A stretch of DNA of 64,000 bases, from the NCBI RefSeq assembly GCF_009914055.1, contig NZ_CP028271.1, positions 1,240,001-1,304,000 on the forward strand, given 5' to 3'. Positions 23,820-33,463 of the stretch are shown here, in pieces. Position 1 is the stretch's first letter, and every line of letters starts with the position of its first letter. Below the pieces are notes generated by a model, which was not told the origin of the DNA, made no database searches, and saw only the letters and a program-made list of their open reading frames with translations. The stretch comes from Mixta intestinalis. GTDB taxonomy: Bacteria > Pseudomonadota > Gammaproteobacteria > Enterobacterales > Enterobacteriaceae. The position numbers and the translations under genes were made by a program.

Positions 23820-24680
23820 ATGAAAAACATTCTCGCTATTCAATCTCATGTCGTATTTGGTCACGCCGGTAATAGCGCGGCGGAATTTCCCATGCGTCGC
23901 ATGGGGGCCAACGTCTGGCCGCTCAACACCGTGCAGTTCTCCAACCATACGCAATATGGACAATGGACAGGGACGGTAATGCCGGCGGAGCATCTGACCG
24001 ATATTGTGAAAGGTATTGCGAATATCGACCGGCTAAAAACCTGTGACGCGGTCCTGAGCGGCTATCTCGGTTCCGCCGAACAGGGCGAACAGATTCTGGA
24101 GATCGTTCGTCAGGTAAAAGCTGCAAATCCTGATGCCTGGTACTTCTGCGATCCGGTCATGGGACATCCGGAAAAGGGTTGTATTGTGGCACCGGGTGTG
24201 GCGGAGTTTCATTGCAAAGCCTCATTACCGGCTAGCGATATTATCGCGCCGAATCTGCTGGAGCTGGAAATGCTCAGCGGCGGCAGCGTGGCAAACGTTG
24301 AGGAAGCCGTGACAGCGTCACGTAAGCTGATCGCACAAGGGCCGAAGATTGTGCTGGTGAAACATCTGGCGCGCGCCGGGCGCCGCAGCGATCGCTTTGA
24401 AATGCTGCTGGTTACCGCGCAGGAAGCCTGGCATATCAGCCGTCCCCTGGTGGATTTCGGCGTGCGCCAGCCGGTTGGCGTAGGCGATTTAACCAGTGGG
24501 CTGTTATTGGTGAACCTGCTGAAGGGCGAAGCATTAAAACCAGCGCTGGAGCACATTACCGCCGCAGTCTATGAAGTGATGCTGAAAACCCATGAAATGG
24601 GCGAGTATGAGTTACAGCTGGTGGCGGCGCAGGATCTGCTCGTTCAGCCACAGCATCATTTCGCAGCGGAAAGACTTTAA
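23820..24680 (+). CDS. pdxY: pyridoxal kinase PdxY
   Basis: This 286-residue ribokinase-fold enzyme phosphorylates pyridoxal in B6 salvage and is one residue shorter than E. coli PdxY. It begins MKNILAIQSHVVFGHAGN, has the NTVQFSNHTQYG substrate segment, CDPVMGHPEKG, and VGVGDLTSG with the catalytic Asp. The start at 23820 was chosen by alignment; an upstream ATG at 23805 is also possible. Confidence 0.95.
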   Translation: MKNILAIQSHVVFGHAGNSAAEFPMRRMGANVWPLNTVQFSNHTQYGQWTGTVMPAEHLTDIVKGIANIDRLKTCDAVLSGYLGSAEQGEQILEIVRQVKAANPDAWYFCDPVMGHPEKGCIVAPGVAEFHCKASLPASDIIAPNLLELEMLSGGSVANVEEAVTASRKLIAQGPKIVLVKHLARAGRRSDRFEMLLVTAQEAWHISRPLVDFGVRQPVGVGDLTSGLLLVNLLKGEALKPALEHITAAVYEVMLKTHEMGEYELQLVAAQDLLVQPQHHFAAERL

Positions 24681-24741
24681 TCACTTCCGGACCGTCGCCG
24701 GAAAAGGAAAGAAGCGGGACGCGGAAGCGCCCCGTTGCGTA

Positions 24742-25347
24742 TCAGGCGAGACCTTCCGCCTTCAGGGCGGCGACAACCGCCGGACGTTCTGCTACACGCG
24801 CCTGCCATGCCGCCAGCGCCTGAAAAGCGCTGAGATCCAGCCCTGTCACCTTCGCCCAGCGTGCCACGACAAACAGATAGGCATCCGCCACGCTAAAACG
24901 TGTACCGGTCAGCCACTGCTTATCGCGCAGCGCCTCATCCACATAGCGAAATTTCGCCATCAGCTGCTCACGCTGTTGCGTTTTATAAGCTTCCGGCGTA
25001 TCGGGACGGAACAGCGGAATGAAGGCCTTATGCAGCTCGGTAGAGATGTAGCTCAGCCACTCCAGCGTATGGTAGCGCGTCAGGCTGCCGGTGGGTGCCA
25101 GCAGCTGACGATCGGGTTTCTGATCGGCGAGATATTGAATAATCGCCACCCCTTCGGTTAACAGCGTGCCATCATCCAGCAGCAGCGCCGGAACCTGGCC
25201 CTTGGGGTTGATCTGCAAATAGTCTTCACCGCGTTCCGTTTTTTTGGTCGCCAGATCGACATTGACCTGGGTGAAATCGAAGCCGCACTCGCGCAGAATA
25301 ATATGGGGAGAGAGGGAACAGGCTCCTGGCTTGCTAAACAGTTTCAT
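24742..25347 (-). CDS. gstA: glutathione S-transferase GstA
   Basis: The 201-residue cytoplasmic beta-class GST has the same length as E. coli GstA. The N-terminal thioredoxin-like domain begins MKLFSKPGACSLSPHI, with catalytic Cys10. The cis-Pro segment is NPKGQVPALLLDDG near 50, and the C-terminal helical domain contains FSVADAYLFV. It conjugates glutathione to electrophiles. The neighbours pdxY and dtpA are as in E. coli. Confidence 0.95.
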   Translation of the reverse strand: MKLFSKPGACSLSPHIILRECGFDFTQVNVDLATKKTERGEDYLQINPKGQVPALLLDDGTLLTEGVAIIQYLADQKPDRQLLAPTGSLTRYHTLEWLSYISTELHKAFIPLFRPDTPEAYKTQQREQLMAKFRYVDEALRDKQWLTGTRFSVADAYLFVVARWAKVTGLDLSAFQALAAWQARVAERPAVVAALKAEGLA

Positions 25348-25423
25348 ACAATGCTCCTTGTTTGCATGGGGATTAGAGCCATCCTACTGCGGACGGCGGC
25401 AAATGTCAGCGTAAGAAAAGTAT

Positions 25424-25450
25424 AAAAAAAGCCGTCACGAGGACGGCTTT
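25424..25450 (-). terminator. dtpA terminator
   Basis: AAAGCCGTC ACGA GGACGGCTTT has an A tract that becomes a T run on the minus strand, just past the dtpA stop. Confidence 0.85.
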
Positions 25451-25470
25451 CACAGGCAGTACAAGCTTGT

Positions 25471-26976
25471 TTAGCTGTGGTTTTCAGCGGCCTGTTTCGC
25501 CACCGCTTCATGGTCAACCGTCATACGGTTAAGCAGCGGGGCGGTCAGCAGCATCAGCACCGCAATTACCGCAGTAACGATACCAATCTGCTGGAATACT
25601 TCGCTGTAAGTATGCAGTGATTCCAGCGGGTCAGTAACGTTTTCCGGTACGGCCATCAGGTTAGCCACTTTACCGGCAATCATCGCCGCGCCGGCGGTAG
25701 TCAGGAACCAGGAGCCCATAATAAAGCCCATCAGACGCTGTGGCACCAGTTGGGCCACCATAGCCAGGCCCAGGCCGGAGATCATCAGCTCACCGATACT
25801 TTGCAGCGCATAGCTCAGGATCAGCCAGCTTACCGGTACAATGCCGAGTTCGTTGGCGAATTTTGCGCCCAGCGGCAGCACCAGGAAGGCAACGGAGCAG
25901 AGCACCATACCGATGGCAAATTTGTGCGGCATCGGCAGACGATCGCCCATCTTGTTATACACCGCAGCCAGAATCGGGCTGGCAACCATGATCCAGAACG
26001 GATTCAGTGCCTGATACTGCTCAGGTTCGAAGGCGATACCGAAGATGGTGTGCTCAACATTGCGAATCGCAAAGAAGTTCAGCGAGGTCGGCATTTGCAT
26101 ATAGAGAACGAAGAAGACGATAGCTTCTACCATCAGCAGGAAGGCCACGATCATTTTACGACGCGCCGCGCCTTTCAGGGTGAAGGTCTCTTTAGCAAAC
26201 ACCACAACGATGCCCAGAGCGATGACGCCCAGCACGATACGAGCAATATCCTGATGATGCAGCAGCCAGGTGGCAATGGCGATCAGCACCACGACACCGA
26301 CGATGGTCGCCAGCAGTTTACCCGCCTGCAACGGAGCGAAATCGGGTTTGGAGCCGTAATCTTTCACCATTTTCTGACAGAGCAGGAAGTTAATCACGGT
26401 AATCGCCATGCCGACAACCGACAGCGAAAACGCGACGCTCCAGCCATATTTAGCCGCCAGCCATGGGGTCAGCATCATCGAGATCAGCGAGCCGACGTTG
26501 ATCGACATGTAGAACATGGTGAATGCGCCGTCGATACGCGGATCGTCTTTGTCGTAGCAGGTGGAGAGCAGGGAGCCAGGGTTGGCTTTAAACAGTCCGC
26601 TACCCATCGCGATGGTCGCCATGCCGATATAGACGATAGAGACATTATGCCCGGACCAGGCGATCAGGCCGTAGCCGACGCAGAGTACCAGCGCGCCGAG
26701 AATAATCACGCGTTTGGTGCCCAGCACTTTATCGCCCAGCCAGCCGCCGATGGCCGTCAGACCATAGACCAGCGCGCTGAAGGATGAGAAAAGCGTAATG
26801 GAGTCAGCTTCGGACATCCCCAGTTGTTTAACCAGGTAGACCGCCATAATGGCCTGTAGGCCGTAATAGCCGAAACGCTCCCAAAGTTCGATCGAAAAAA
26901 TCAAATAGAACGCTTTAGGCTGTTTGAACGCATTGAGGCTTACTGCCTCATCAGTGTGTTTGTTTGCTGTAGACAC
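25471..26976 (-). CDS. dtpA: proton-dependent di-/tripeptide permease DtpA (TppB)
   Basis: The 501-residue POT-family transporter has about 14 membrane segments and nearly the size of E. coli DtpA (500). The signature ELWERFGYYG (ExxERFxYY) is near residue 33. Further motifs are GGWLGDKVLGTKR, the FYMSINVGS segment and the NPFWI segment. I choose GTG at 26976 (VSTANK as Met), which aligns with the E. coli start and has GAGG before it. The longer ATG frame to 27024 is less likely. It imports peptides with protons in the inner membrane. Confidence 0.95.
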   Translation of the reverse strand: MSTANKHTDEAVSLNAFKQPKAFYLIFSIELWERFGYYGLQAIMAVYLVKQLGMSEADSITLFSSFSALVYGLTAIGGWLGDKVLGTKRVIILGALVLCVGYGLIAWSGHNVSIVYIGMATIAMGSGLFKANPGSLLSTCYDKDDPRIDGAFTMFYMSINVGSLISMMLTPWLAAKYGWSVAFSLSVVGMAITVINFLLCQKMVKDYGSKPDFAPLQAGKLLATIVGVVVLIAIATWLLHHQDIARIVLGVIALGIVVVFAKETFTLKGAARRKMIVAFLLMVEAIVFFVLYMQMPTSLNFFAIRNVEHTIFGIAFEPEQYQALNPFWIMVASPILAAVYNKMGDRLPMPHKFAIGMVLCSVAFLVLPLGAKFANELGIVPVSWLILSYALQSIGELMISGLGLAMVAQLVPQRLMGFIMGSWFLTTAGAAMIAGKVANLMAVPENVTDPLESLHTYSEVFQQIGIVTAVIAVLMLLTAPLLNRMTVDHEAVAKQAAENHS

Positions 26977-27726
26977 TGTTACCTCTGTTGTTTCAACCTG
27001 ATTTTCACCAGGAAATAAGACCACGTCACAGGCGAAACCCGCGCACGGTTCTGTAATAAAATCGGAAAAAACGGCGGTTAATTTCGCTTATCCCGCCACG
27101 AGTGGCAAGCGTTTTTTTATTTCCTGAAGATCGTAAAAGATATAGGGTTAAAAATAAGAGTCGCGTCTGTTAAACAGTGTTAAGTGTTGTGGCCTAAATC
27201 TTTAGCAGAATAATATGCCAGTTTAAATTCTTTAAAGGCCTTAAAAGTGCAATTATCTGCTGATTACTCATCCAGCGATATCTCTCATATCATTTGACTG
27301 ATAATGCAGAATAAATGACTGAATAATGCACGATAACCGCGCTTTGTTCAGGATTTATAACGGCTTGCAGCGAAAATTTTCCAGCTGTTATGCATGGCGT
27401 GAGCGAGATCACGTTTTAAAACAATAATTTAAGCGGAAAAATAACCCATCCGGGTAAGCGAGCAGGAAAATCGCGCCGGACAAAGTTCACTCTGGTGAAC
27501 GATTTGTTAAACCGTCACGAATTAAAGGGCGACGAGCCGCAGGCAAACAGGAGAATAGTGTTAATTATTGCGTTGAAAATAATTTTTTATAGAATCATCC
27601 TGGATGCTATAAAAAGGCGATCGTCAGCCTGACAGTAAAGCAGATGTCAGTAACAAGAGCGCAGGAAAAAAGACCCGGAACGCAACGACTTCCCCTGACT
27701 GGATCCGCCGCCGCGATTCAGCAAAG
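26977..27726. other. dtpA upstream region, no gene
   Basis: An AT-rich stretch of 750 bp between nth and dtpA. It should carry the dtpA promoter. A good CRP-like palindrome is at 27399-27412. I see no coding sequence. Confidence 0.5.
27399..27412. promoter_or_regulatory. CRP-like site upstream of dtpA
   Basis: GTGAGCGAGATCAC has the perfect GTGA-N6-TCAC core of a CRP-cAMP site. It lies about 420 bp before the dtpA start, so its target promoter is uncertain. Confidence 0.45.
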
Positions 27727-28362
27727 TTAATTTCCGACTTTCTCTTTATATTCACAGAGATCTTCAATCAGGCAGGAGCCGCAGCGTGGCTTGCGCGCAA
27801 CGCAGGTATAGCGTCCGTGCAGTATCAGCCAGTGATGGCAGTCAACTTTAAACTCTGTTGGCACCACTTTCAGCAGCTTCTCTTCTACCTGTTCAACGTT
27901 TTTGCCCGGAGCAAAGTTGGTGCGGTTGCAGACGCGGAAAATATGGGTATCAACGGCAATGGTTGGCCAGCCGAAAGCCGTATTCAGCACCACGTTAGCG
28001 GTTTTACGTCCGACGCCAGGCAGCGCCTCAAGCGCCGCACGATCTTCCGGTACTTCACCCTGGTGCTTTTCCAGCAGGATGCGGCAGGTTTTAATCACAT
28101 TCTCCGCTTTGCTGTTATACAGGCCAATGGTTTTAATGTATTCCTTCACGCCTTCCACGCCGAGCGCCAGCAGGGCCGCAGGCGTATTCGCAACCGGATA
28201 AAGCCTGGCGGTCGCCTTATTGACGCTGACGTCAGTCGCCTGCGCCGAGAGCAGAACGGCAATCAGCAGCTCAAACGGCGAATTGAAATTAAGCTCGGTA
28301 GTGGGATGCGGGTTATTAGCCCGCAAACGTGACAGGATTTCGTAACGCTTCTCTTTATTCAC
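27727..28362 (-). CDS. nth: endonuclease III
   Basis: The 211-residue DNA glycosylase/AP lyase removes oxidised pyrimidines in base excision repair. The helix-hairpin-helix LPGVGRKTANVV carries the catalytic Lys, VDTHIFRVCNR the catalytic Asp, and the C-terminal cluster C-X6-C-X2-C-X5-C is CVARKPRCGSCLIEDLC. It is the last gene of the rsx operon and overlaps rsxE by 4 nt, as in E. coli. Confidence 0.98.
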   Translation of the reverse strand: MNKEKRYEILSRLRANNPHPTTELNFNSPFELLIAVLLSAQATDVSVNKATARLYPVANTPAALLALGVEGVKEYIKTIGLYNSKAENVIKTCRILLEKHQGEVPEDRAALEALPGVGRKTANVVLNTAFGWPTIAVDTHIFRVCNRTNFAPGKNVEQVEEKLLKVVPTEFKVDCHHWLILHGRYTCVARKPRCGSCLIEDLCEYKEKVGN

Positions 28363-29048
28363 ACCGCTTTCCCGGTTTGTCCCTGTGGCAGATCGCGTCG
28401 GGCCGCAGCGCGTGCCTTCAGCCTCTGATCGAGAATATATTTCGCCGCCAGCATCATGCCGAGGCCGATAAATGCGCCCGGTGGCAGCATGGCCAGCAGC
28501 ATCGGTGCATCAAAATGTACCACTTCCACCCGCAGCACTTTGGCCCAGGGGCCCAGCAGCTGATCGGCACCGTTAAAAATGGTGCCGTTGCCGATAATTT
28601 CACGCATTGAGCCCAGCACGAACATGGCGCTGGTGGCTCCCATACCGATAGCAAAACCGTCGAGCGCGGAAAGGGGAATGCTGCTTTTGGAAGCGACCGC
28701 TTCGGCGCGTCCCACCACGATACAGTTTGTCACGATCAGCGGGATAAAAATTCCCAGCGACTGATAAAGTCCGTAAGCGTAGGCGTTAATCAACATCTGT
28801 ACGCAGCTGACCACCGACGCGATAATCATTACGTAGATGGGAATACGGATTTCTGACGGCACCCAGCGACGCGAGGCGGAGATAGCGCTGTTAGTGATGG
28901 TCAGCACCAGCGTGGTCGCCAGGCCGAGACCGAGCGCGTTGGTAGCGGTAGAGGTCACGGCCAGCAGCGGGCACAGGCCCAGCAGCTGTACCAGCGCGGA
29001 GTTGTTTTTCCACAGCCCGCCGATCAATAAATTCTTAGCTTCACTCAT
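28359..29048 (-). CDS. rsxE: electron transport complex subunit RsxE
   Basis: This 229-residue integral membrane protein has about six helices and is homologous to RnfE/NqrD. It starts MSEAKNLLIGGLWKNNSALVQLLGLCPLLAVT. The start at 29048 overlaps the rsxG end by 8 nt. It is part of the ion-pumping complex that keeps the SoxR [2Fe-2S] cluster reduced in E. coli and so switches SoxR off. Confidence 0.96.
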   Translation of the reverse strand: MSEAKNLLIGGLWKNNSALVQLLGLCPLLAVTSTATNALGLGLATTLVLTITNSAISASRRWVPSEIRIPIYVMIIASVVSCVQMLINAYAYGLYQSLGIFIPLIVTNCIVVGRAEAVASKSSIPLSALDGFAIGMGATSAMFVLGSMREIIGNGTIFNGADQLLGPWAKVLRVEVVHFDAPMLLAMLPPGAFIGLGMMLAAKYILDQRLKARAAARRDLPQGQTGKAV

Positions 29049-29673
29049 TAGCATCTCCACAGTCGGGTAGCGAAGAGAGTTTCTTCGGCAGCGTTTCAAT
29101 CAGTAAGGTGGTGCGTTTGGCCGCGTTAACCACCGCGCGTGGCGTAATAGTAGCACCGGTAAACTGATCGAAGTCACCGCCATCTTTTTTCACCGCAAAA
29201 CGGGCGTCATTCGCGCCGTGTAGCTGCACGCCGCTGAAATAGGTGATCCAGTCGGAGATACGCAGTTCAATCTTATCACCCAGCCCTGGCGTTTCGTGAT
29301 GTTCCACTACGCGCACGCCCAGCACCTTACCCTGAAAATCGGCACCCACCAGCATCTGAATCGCGCCAGAATAACCGTCGGGCGCGGTGGTCTCAAGCGC
29401 TGCCGCTACCGGCTGATTCGCTTTACGTGCGATATAAAGCCGATGCGGTTTATCGTTCCCCAACAGGCTATCCGTGACAACGTAACATTCTTTCTGCATA
29501 ACATTGTCATACAGCGCTGGCGGGACGACCTGATCCAGCAGCAGCTTCTGCTGCACCGACGTCTGGTGTGCAATTGTCGGTTTGGTGACCGCGTTGATCA
29601 CTGCCGTCAGGCCGGTTGTTACGGCGGCAAACAGTGCCAGAGTCACGCCATTTTTACGAATGGTATCCAGCAT
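29041..29673 (-). CDS. rsxG: electron transport complex subunit RsxG
   Basis: The 210-residue protein has an N-terminal membrane anchor (VTLALFAAVTTGLTAVINAV) and a periplasmic FMN-binding domain. The FMN is attached covalently to the Thr of FTGATITPRAVVNAA, near residue 175. It carries electrons within the RsxABCDGE complex. Confidence 0.96.
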   Translation of the reverse strand: MLDTIRKNGVTLALFAAVTTGLTAVINAVTKPTIAHQTSVQQKLLLDQVVPPALYDNVMQKECYVVTDSLLGNDKPHRLYIARKANQPVAAALETTAPDGYSGAIQMLVGADFQGKVLGVRVVEHHETPGLGDKIELRISDWITYFSGVQLHGANDARFAVKKDGGDFDQFTGATITPRAVVNAAKRTTLLIETLPKKLSSLPDCGDANE

Positions 29674-29676
29674 GGT

Positions 29677-30735
29677 TTACTCCTTGCGATGGCCGTAAAC
29701 GCGCGGCTGCGTGTAATAATCGATCAGCGGCACGCAGATGTTTGCCAGCAATACTGCAAAAGCAACGCCGTCCGGGTAGCCGCCGAAGCTGCGAATCAGC
29801 CATACCAGCAGGCCAATCAGCACGCCGAAAATCAGCCGCCCTTTATTGGTGGTGGAGGCGGTAATCGGGTCGGTCGCAATAAAGAATGCGCCGAGCATGG
29901 TTGCGCCGGAGAAAAGATGAATCAGCGGTGAGGCGAGCGTGTCCGGCGAGAAAATCCAGCCCAGCGTGGCGCAGAACGTCAGCGAAAGCAGGAAACTGAC
30001 CGGGATATGCCAGCGAATCGCTTTCTTCAGCAGCAGAAACAGCCCGCCCAGCAGGAAGCCGATATTCACCCACTGCCAGCCGATACCGGCGATAGCGCCG
30101 CCGAAAATCGGCTGCGCCAGCAGCTGTTCCGCGCTGTGACCGGCGCGCAGTCCGGTTTTAAAGGTATCGAGCGGTGTTGCCTGGCTGACGCCATCAACGC
30201 CCAGCTGTAGCTGCTGCATGGTTTCACCCGCCAGCGTGTGATGGGTAAAGATCATGCTCAACGAATCCAGCAGGCCAGGCGTCACCGCCTGCAACGCCTG
30301 CGGCGGTAGCCAGCTGGTCATCTGCACCGGGAAAGATATCAGCAACACCACATAACCGATCATCGCCGGATTAAACGGGTTTTGCCCCAGGCCGCCATAC
30401 AGCTGTTTGGCAATGATAATGGCGAAGGCGGTGCCAATGACAATCAGCCACCAGGGCGCGAGCGGCGGCAGGCTGACGCCGAGCAGCAGGGCAGTAAGCA
30501 ACGCTGAATGATCGCCAAGGTTAGCCAGAATCGGCTGCTTGCGCAGATGCAGAATAGCCGCCTCGGTGCCCCATGCGGTCAGCGCTGCCAGTACTACCTG
30601 AATCAGGTTGCCGTAGCCGAAGAAATACCACTGCGCCGCCATGCCGGGAATCGCCGCCAGCAGCACCAGCATCATGATGCGGCTGGTGGCCCGATGGTTA
30701 TGGGTATAAGGGGAACTTGCAATACGAAAAGCCAT
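29677..30735 (-). CDS. rsxD: electron transport complex subunit RsxD
   Basis: The 352-residue integral membrane protein has about nine helices. Covalent FMN is expected on the Thr of LFSGATMLGAFFIATDP, near residue 187 of the family alignment. NPFNPAMIGYVV is also conserved. It starts one base before the rsxC stop codon region, so translation is probably coupled. Confidence 0.96.
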   Translation of the reverse strand: MAFRIASSPYTHNHRATSRIMMLVLLAAIPGMAAQWYFFGYGNLIQVVLAALTAWGTEAAILHLRKQPILANLGDHSALLTALLLGVSLPPLAPWWLIVIGTAFAIIIAKQLYGGLGQNPFNPAMIGYVVLLISFPVQMTSWLPPQALQAVTPGLLDSLSMIFTHHTLAGETMQQLQLGVDGVSQATPLDTFKTGLRAGHSAEQLLAQPIFGGAIAGIGWQWVNIGFLLGGLFLLLKKAIRWHIPVSFLLSLTFCATLGWIFSPDTLASPLIHLFSGATMLGAFFIATDPITASTTNKGRLIFGVLIGLLVWLIRSFGGYPDGVAFAVLLANICVPLIDYYTQPRVYGHRKE

Positions 30736-32892
30736 TTATTCCTCGAAGCTTGTCTGCTGCTGTGCTTTACGCGCCTTAGCGCGCGCAACGGCGGCGGCTA
30801 CCGCAGCTTTACGGCGATCTTCCGTATCTGCCTGCGCCAGTTCTTCCGCCTGGGGTTGTTGTTCTGCTTTTTTCGCTTTGGCGCGCGCAATTGCCGCTGC
30901 AATCGCGGCCTTGCGGGGATCGACCGGCTCAGCTTCGGTTACCGCAGGCGTTTGCGGGGCGGTTGCCGCCGTGGCCGGGACGCTGTGGCTTTCCGCTGCA
31001 TCGCCTGCCTCTGCCTGCTGTTTTTCCGCCGTCGCCTGCTGCGCCTTCTTCGCTTTGGCGCGGGCGATCGCCGCCTGCACTGCGGCTTTGCGCGGATCGA
31101 CCGGCACATCAGCCGTTAATGGCTCGCCGCCAGCCGCTTCAACCGGCTCAGCCGTCGCCTGCTGTGCTTTTTTCGCTTTGGCACGGGCGATAGCCGCTTC
31201 TACCGCCGCTTTGCGCGGATCGGTTGCGGCTTCAGCAGCAGGCGACAGCGGGCTGGCGCGCTCCGCCTGTTTTTCTGCCTGACGGGCGCGCGCCATCGCT
31301 TTACGCGCTTCCCGCTGGGCAATAATGGCGGCGTTATCTGGTGTAGCGCCTGCCTGAACATCAATCGGGGCTTCGGCAGCTTTTTTCGCTTTTACCCGCT
31401 CCAGCGCGGCGGCGATTTCATTCTGCTCGCTGGTGCTGACTTTGCGTTTTGCCTGAGCATGACGCGCTTCACGTGCCAGCTTCTCGCGCTCCAGGCGTGC
31501 CTGACGCGCTTCAAAGCGCGCCTTTGCTTCGGCGGTGCGTTTTGCTTCCAGATCGATAGCACGCAGCTCGGCTTTCTCCTGGCGATAATATTGCACCAGC
31601 GGAATATTGCTGGGGCAGACCCAGGCACAGGCACCGCACTCAATGCAGTCATCAATATGGTAGGCGCGCGCTTTGTCGTGATCGGCACCCTGGCTGTACC
31701 AGTAAAGCTGCTGAGGCAGCAAGTTTGCCGGGCAGGCATCGGCACAGGCGCTACAGCGTATGCAGGAGAGCTCAGGCTGTGGCTCGCCCATTTCGCCTGG
31801 CGACGGTGCCAGCAAACAGTTGGTGATTTTCACCACCGGCACATCCAGCGCGGGCAGGGTAAAGCCCATCAGCGGGCCGCCCATAATCACCATCGGCTCT
31901 GGCTGCGGCTGGAAACCGGCATGCTGAAGCAGATGGCTGACTGGCGTACCGAGGCGTCCCCAGACGTTGCCCGGCGTGGCGATGGCTTCGCCGGTCAGCG
32001 TTACCACGCGTTCGGTCAGCGGCTCGCCGTCGATAATCGCCCGCTTCACCGCCCGGGCGGTGCCGACGTTCTGCATCAGCACGCCAATATCAGACGAACG
32101 TCCGCCGTGCGGCACCTCTTTGCCGGTAAGAATTTTGGTCAGCTGCTTTGCGCCGCCGGAGGGATATTTCGTTGGGATAACCCGCAGCTGCAGATCATTC
32201 GTACCAGCCAGCGCCTGTTTCAGAGCGGCAATCGCTTCCGGTTTATTATCTTCGATGCCGATCAGCACGCGCTCCGCCTGTAATACCCAGGCAAGGATCC
32301 GGCTGCCCGCGATCACTTCATCGGCGCAATCCTGCATCAGCCGATCGTCAGCGGTAATATAAGGCTCGCATTCGGCGGCGTTAATGATCAGCGTGCGCGT
32401 AACGTTCAGTCCGCCTTTTAGCTTGCTTGCGGTGGGAAAGCCCGCGCCGCCCAGACCTGCCACGCCCGCCTGGTGAATCCGGTTAATGACCTCTTCACGC
32501 GACAGCTGGCGATAATCGCTTACGCCCTGGCGTTCAATCCAGCGATCTTCGCCATCGGGACGGATAATGACCGACATTTCCGGCAGACCGGACGGGTGTG
32601 CGGTAATGTGCGGTGTAATAGCTTCTACCGTACCGGACGTGGGCGCATGTACCGGCAGCATCCGGCCGCTACCGAAGGTGAGCGGTTGGCCGCGCAGCAC
32701 CTTATCGCCGGGCTGGACACAGAGTTCGCCTTCGTTACCAATATGCTGTTTCAGCGGAATGATAAAACGATCCGCTAACGGCAGCTGACGCAGCGGCGTA
32801 CCGCTTGACTGGGTCTTCATCTCCGGCGGATGAATACCGCCGTCAAAATCCCAAATCTTATCTTTATGAAAAAATTTCAGAAGGTTAAGCAT
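30736..32892 (-). CDS. rsxC: electron transport complex subunit RsxC
   Basis: The 718-residue peripheral NADH-oxidising subunit has an N-terminal barrel (GGIHPPEMK; GGAGFPTASKLKGG nucleotide/FMN loop), two 4Fe-4S motifs (CIRCSACADACP and CIECGACAWVCP, roughly residues 375-425), and an Ala/Lys-rich coiled-coil tail. The tail holds about four imperfect repeats of a DPRKAAV.AAIARAKAKKA unit (bases about 30760-31230). The E. coli tail has the same type of repeat with a variable copy number. The start at 32892 (MLNLLKFF) aligns with E. coli and overlaps rsxB by 8 nt. Confidence 0.95.
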   Translation of the reverse strand: MLNLLKFFHKDKIWDFDGGIHPPEMKTQSSGTPLRQLPLADRFIIPLKQHIGNEGELCVQPGDKVLRGQPLTFGSGRMLPVHAPTSGTVEAITPHITAHPSGLPEMSVIIRPDGEDRWIERQGVSDYRQLSREEVINRIHQAGVAGLGGAGFPTASKLKGGLNVTRTLIINAAECEPYITADDRLMQDCADEVIAGSRILAWVLQAERVLIGIEDNKPEAIAALKQALAGTNDLQLRVIPTKYPSGGAKQLTKILTGKEVPHGGRSSDIGVLMQNVGTARAVKRAIIDGEPLTERVVTLTGEAIATPGNVWGRLGTPVSHLLQHAGFQPQPEPMVIMGGPLMGFTLPALDVPVVKITNCLLAPSPGEMGEPQPELSCIRCSACADACPANLLPQQLYWYSQGADHDKARAYHIDDCIECGACAWVCPSNIPLVQYYRQEKAELRAIDLEAKRTAEAKARFEARQARLEREKLAREARHAQAKRKVSTSEQNEIAAALERVKAKKAAEAPIDVQAGATPDNAAIIAQREARKAMARARQAEKQAERASPLSPAAEAATDPRKAAVEAAIARAKAKKAQQATAEPVEAAGGEPLTADVPVDPRKAAVQAAIARAKAKKAQQATAEKQQAEAGDAAESHSVPATAATAPQTPAVTEAEPVDPRKAAIAAAIARAKAKKAEQQPQAEELAQADTEDRRKAAVAAAVARAKARKAQQQTSFEE

Positions 32893-33463
32893 GGCTTTCC
32901 ACAGGAATGACCCGAACCGGGATCGTATGCAGATCCCATTTCCAGTTGGCCGTGGTGGTGGCAACCGGGCGCATTTCAATACAGTCGGTTGGGCAGGGCG
33001 CAACACACAGATCGCAGCCGGTACAGACATCGCTCAGTACGGTGTGCATGGCGCGCGTGGCACCAACAATGGCATCTACCGGACAGGCCTGAATACACTT
33101 GGTGCAGCCGATGCAGTTGGCCTCATCGATCCAGGCAACGGTGCGTACCGGCTCTTTGGCGTTTTCGTCGCCGTCCAGCGGCTGCGGTTCGATATTAAGC
33201 AATCCCGCCAGCTTCAGCATGGTCTGCTCGCCGCCGGGCGCGCATTTATTGATCGCTTCACCATTGTTGCCTACCGCTTCGGCGTAAGGGCGGCAACCGG
33301 CGTAACCGCACTGTCCGCACTGGCTCTGTGGCAGGATTGCGTCGATCTGTTCAACGATAGGATCCGCTTCCACTTTGAAACGGCGTGAGGCATAGCCCAG
33401 CAGCCCACCGAAAACCAGGCTGAGGGCACTAATAGCAATAATAGCTATCCAGATAGCGGACAT
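32885..33463 (-). CDS. rsxB: electron transport complex subunit RsxB
   Basis: The 192-residue ferredoxin-like subunit has an N-terminal membrane helix and then a Cys motif CGQCGYAGC, followed by two 4Fe-4S motifs, CIGCTKCIQACP and CTGCDLCVAPCP. It passes electrons between the flavin and the membrane subunits. It overlaps rsxA by one base (33463). Confidence 0.96.
   Translation of the reverse strand: MSAIWIAIIAISALSLVFGGLLGYASRRFKVEADPIVEQIDAILPQSQCGQCGYAGCRPYAEAVGNNGEAINKCAPGGEQTMLKLAGLLNIEPQPLDGDENAKEPVRTVAWIDEANCIGCTKCIQACPVDAIVGATRAMHTVLSDVCTGCDLCVAPCPTDCIEMRPVATTTANWKWDLHTIPVRVIPVESHA

Noticed and set aside
25750..26787. A 345-codon open frame opposite dtpA
   Set aside because: It is the antisense shadow of a conserved transporter gene, with His/Gln-rich low-complexity composition and no ribosome-binding site.
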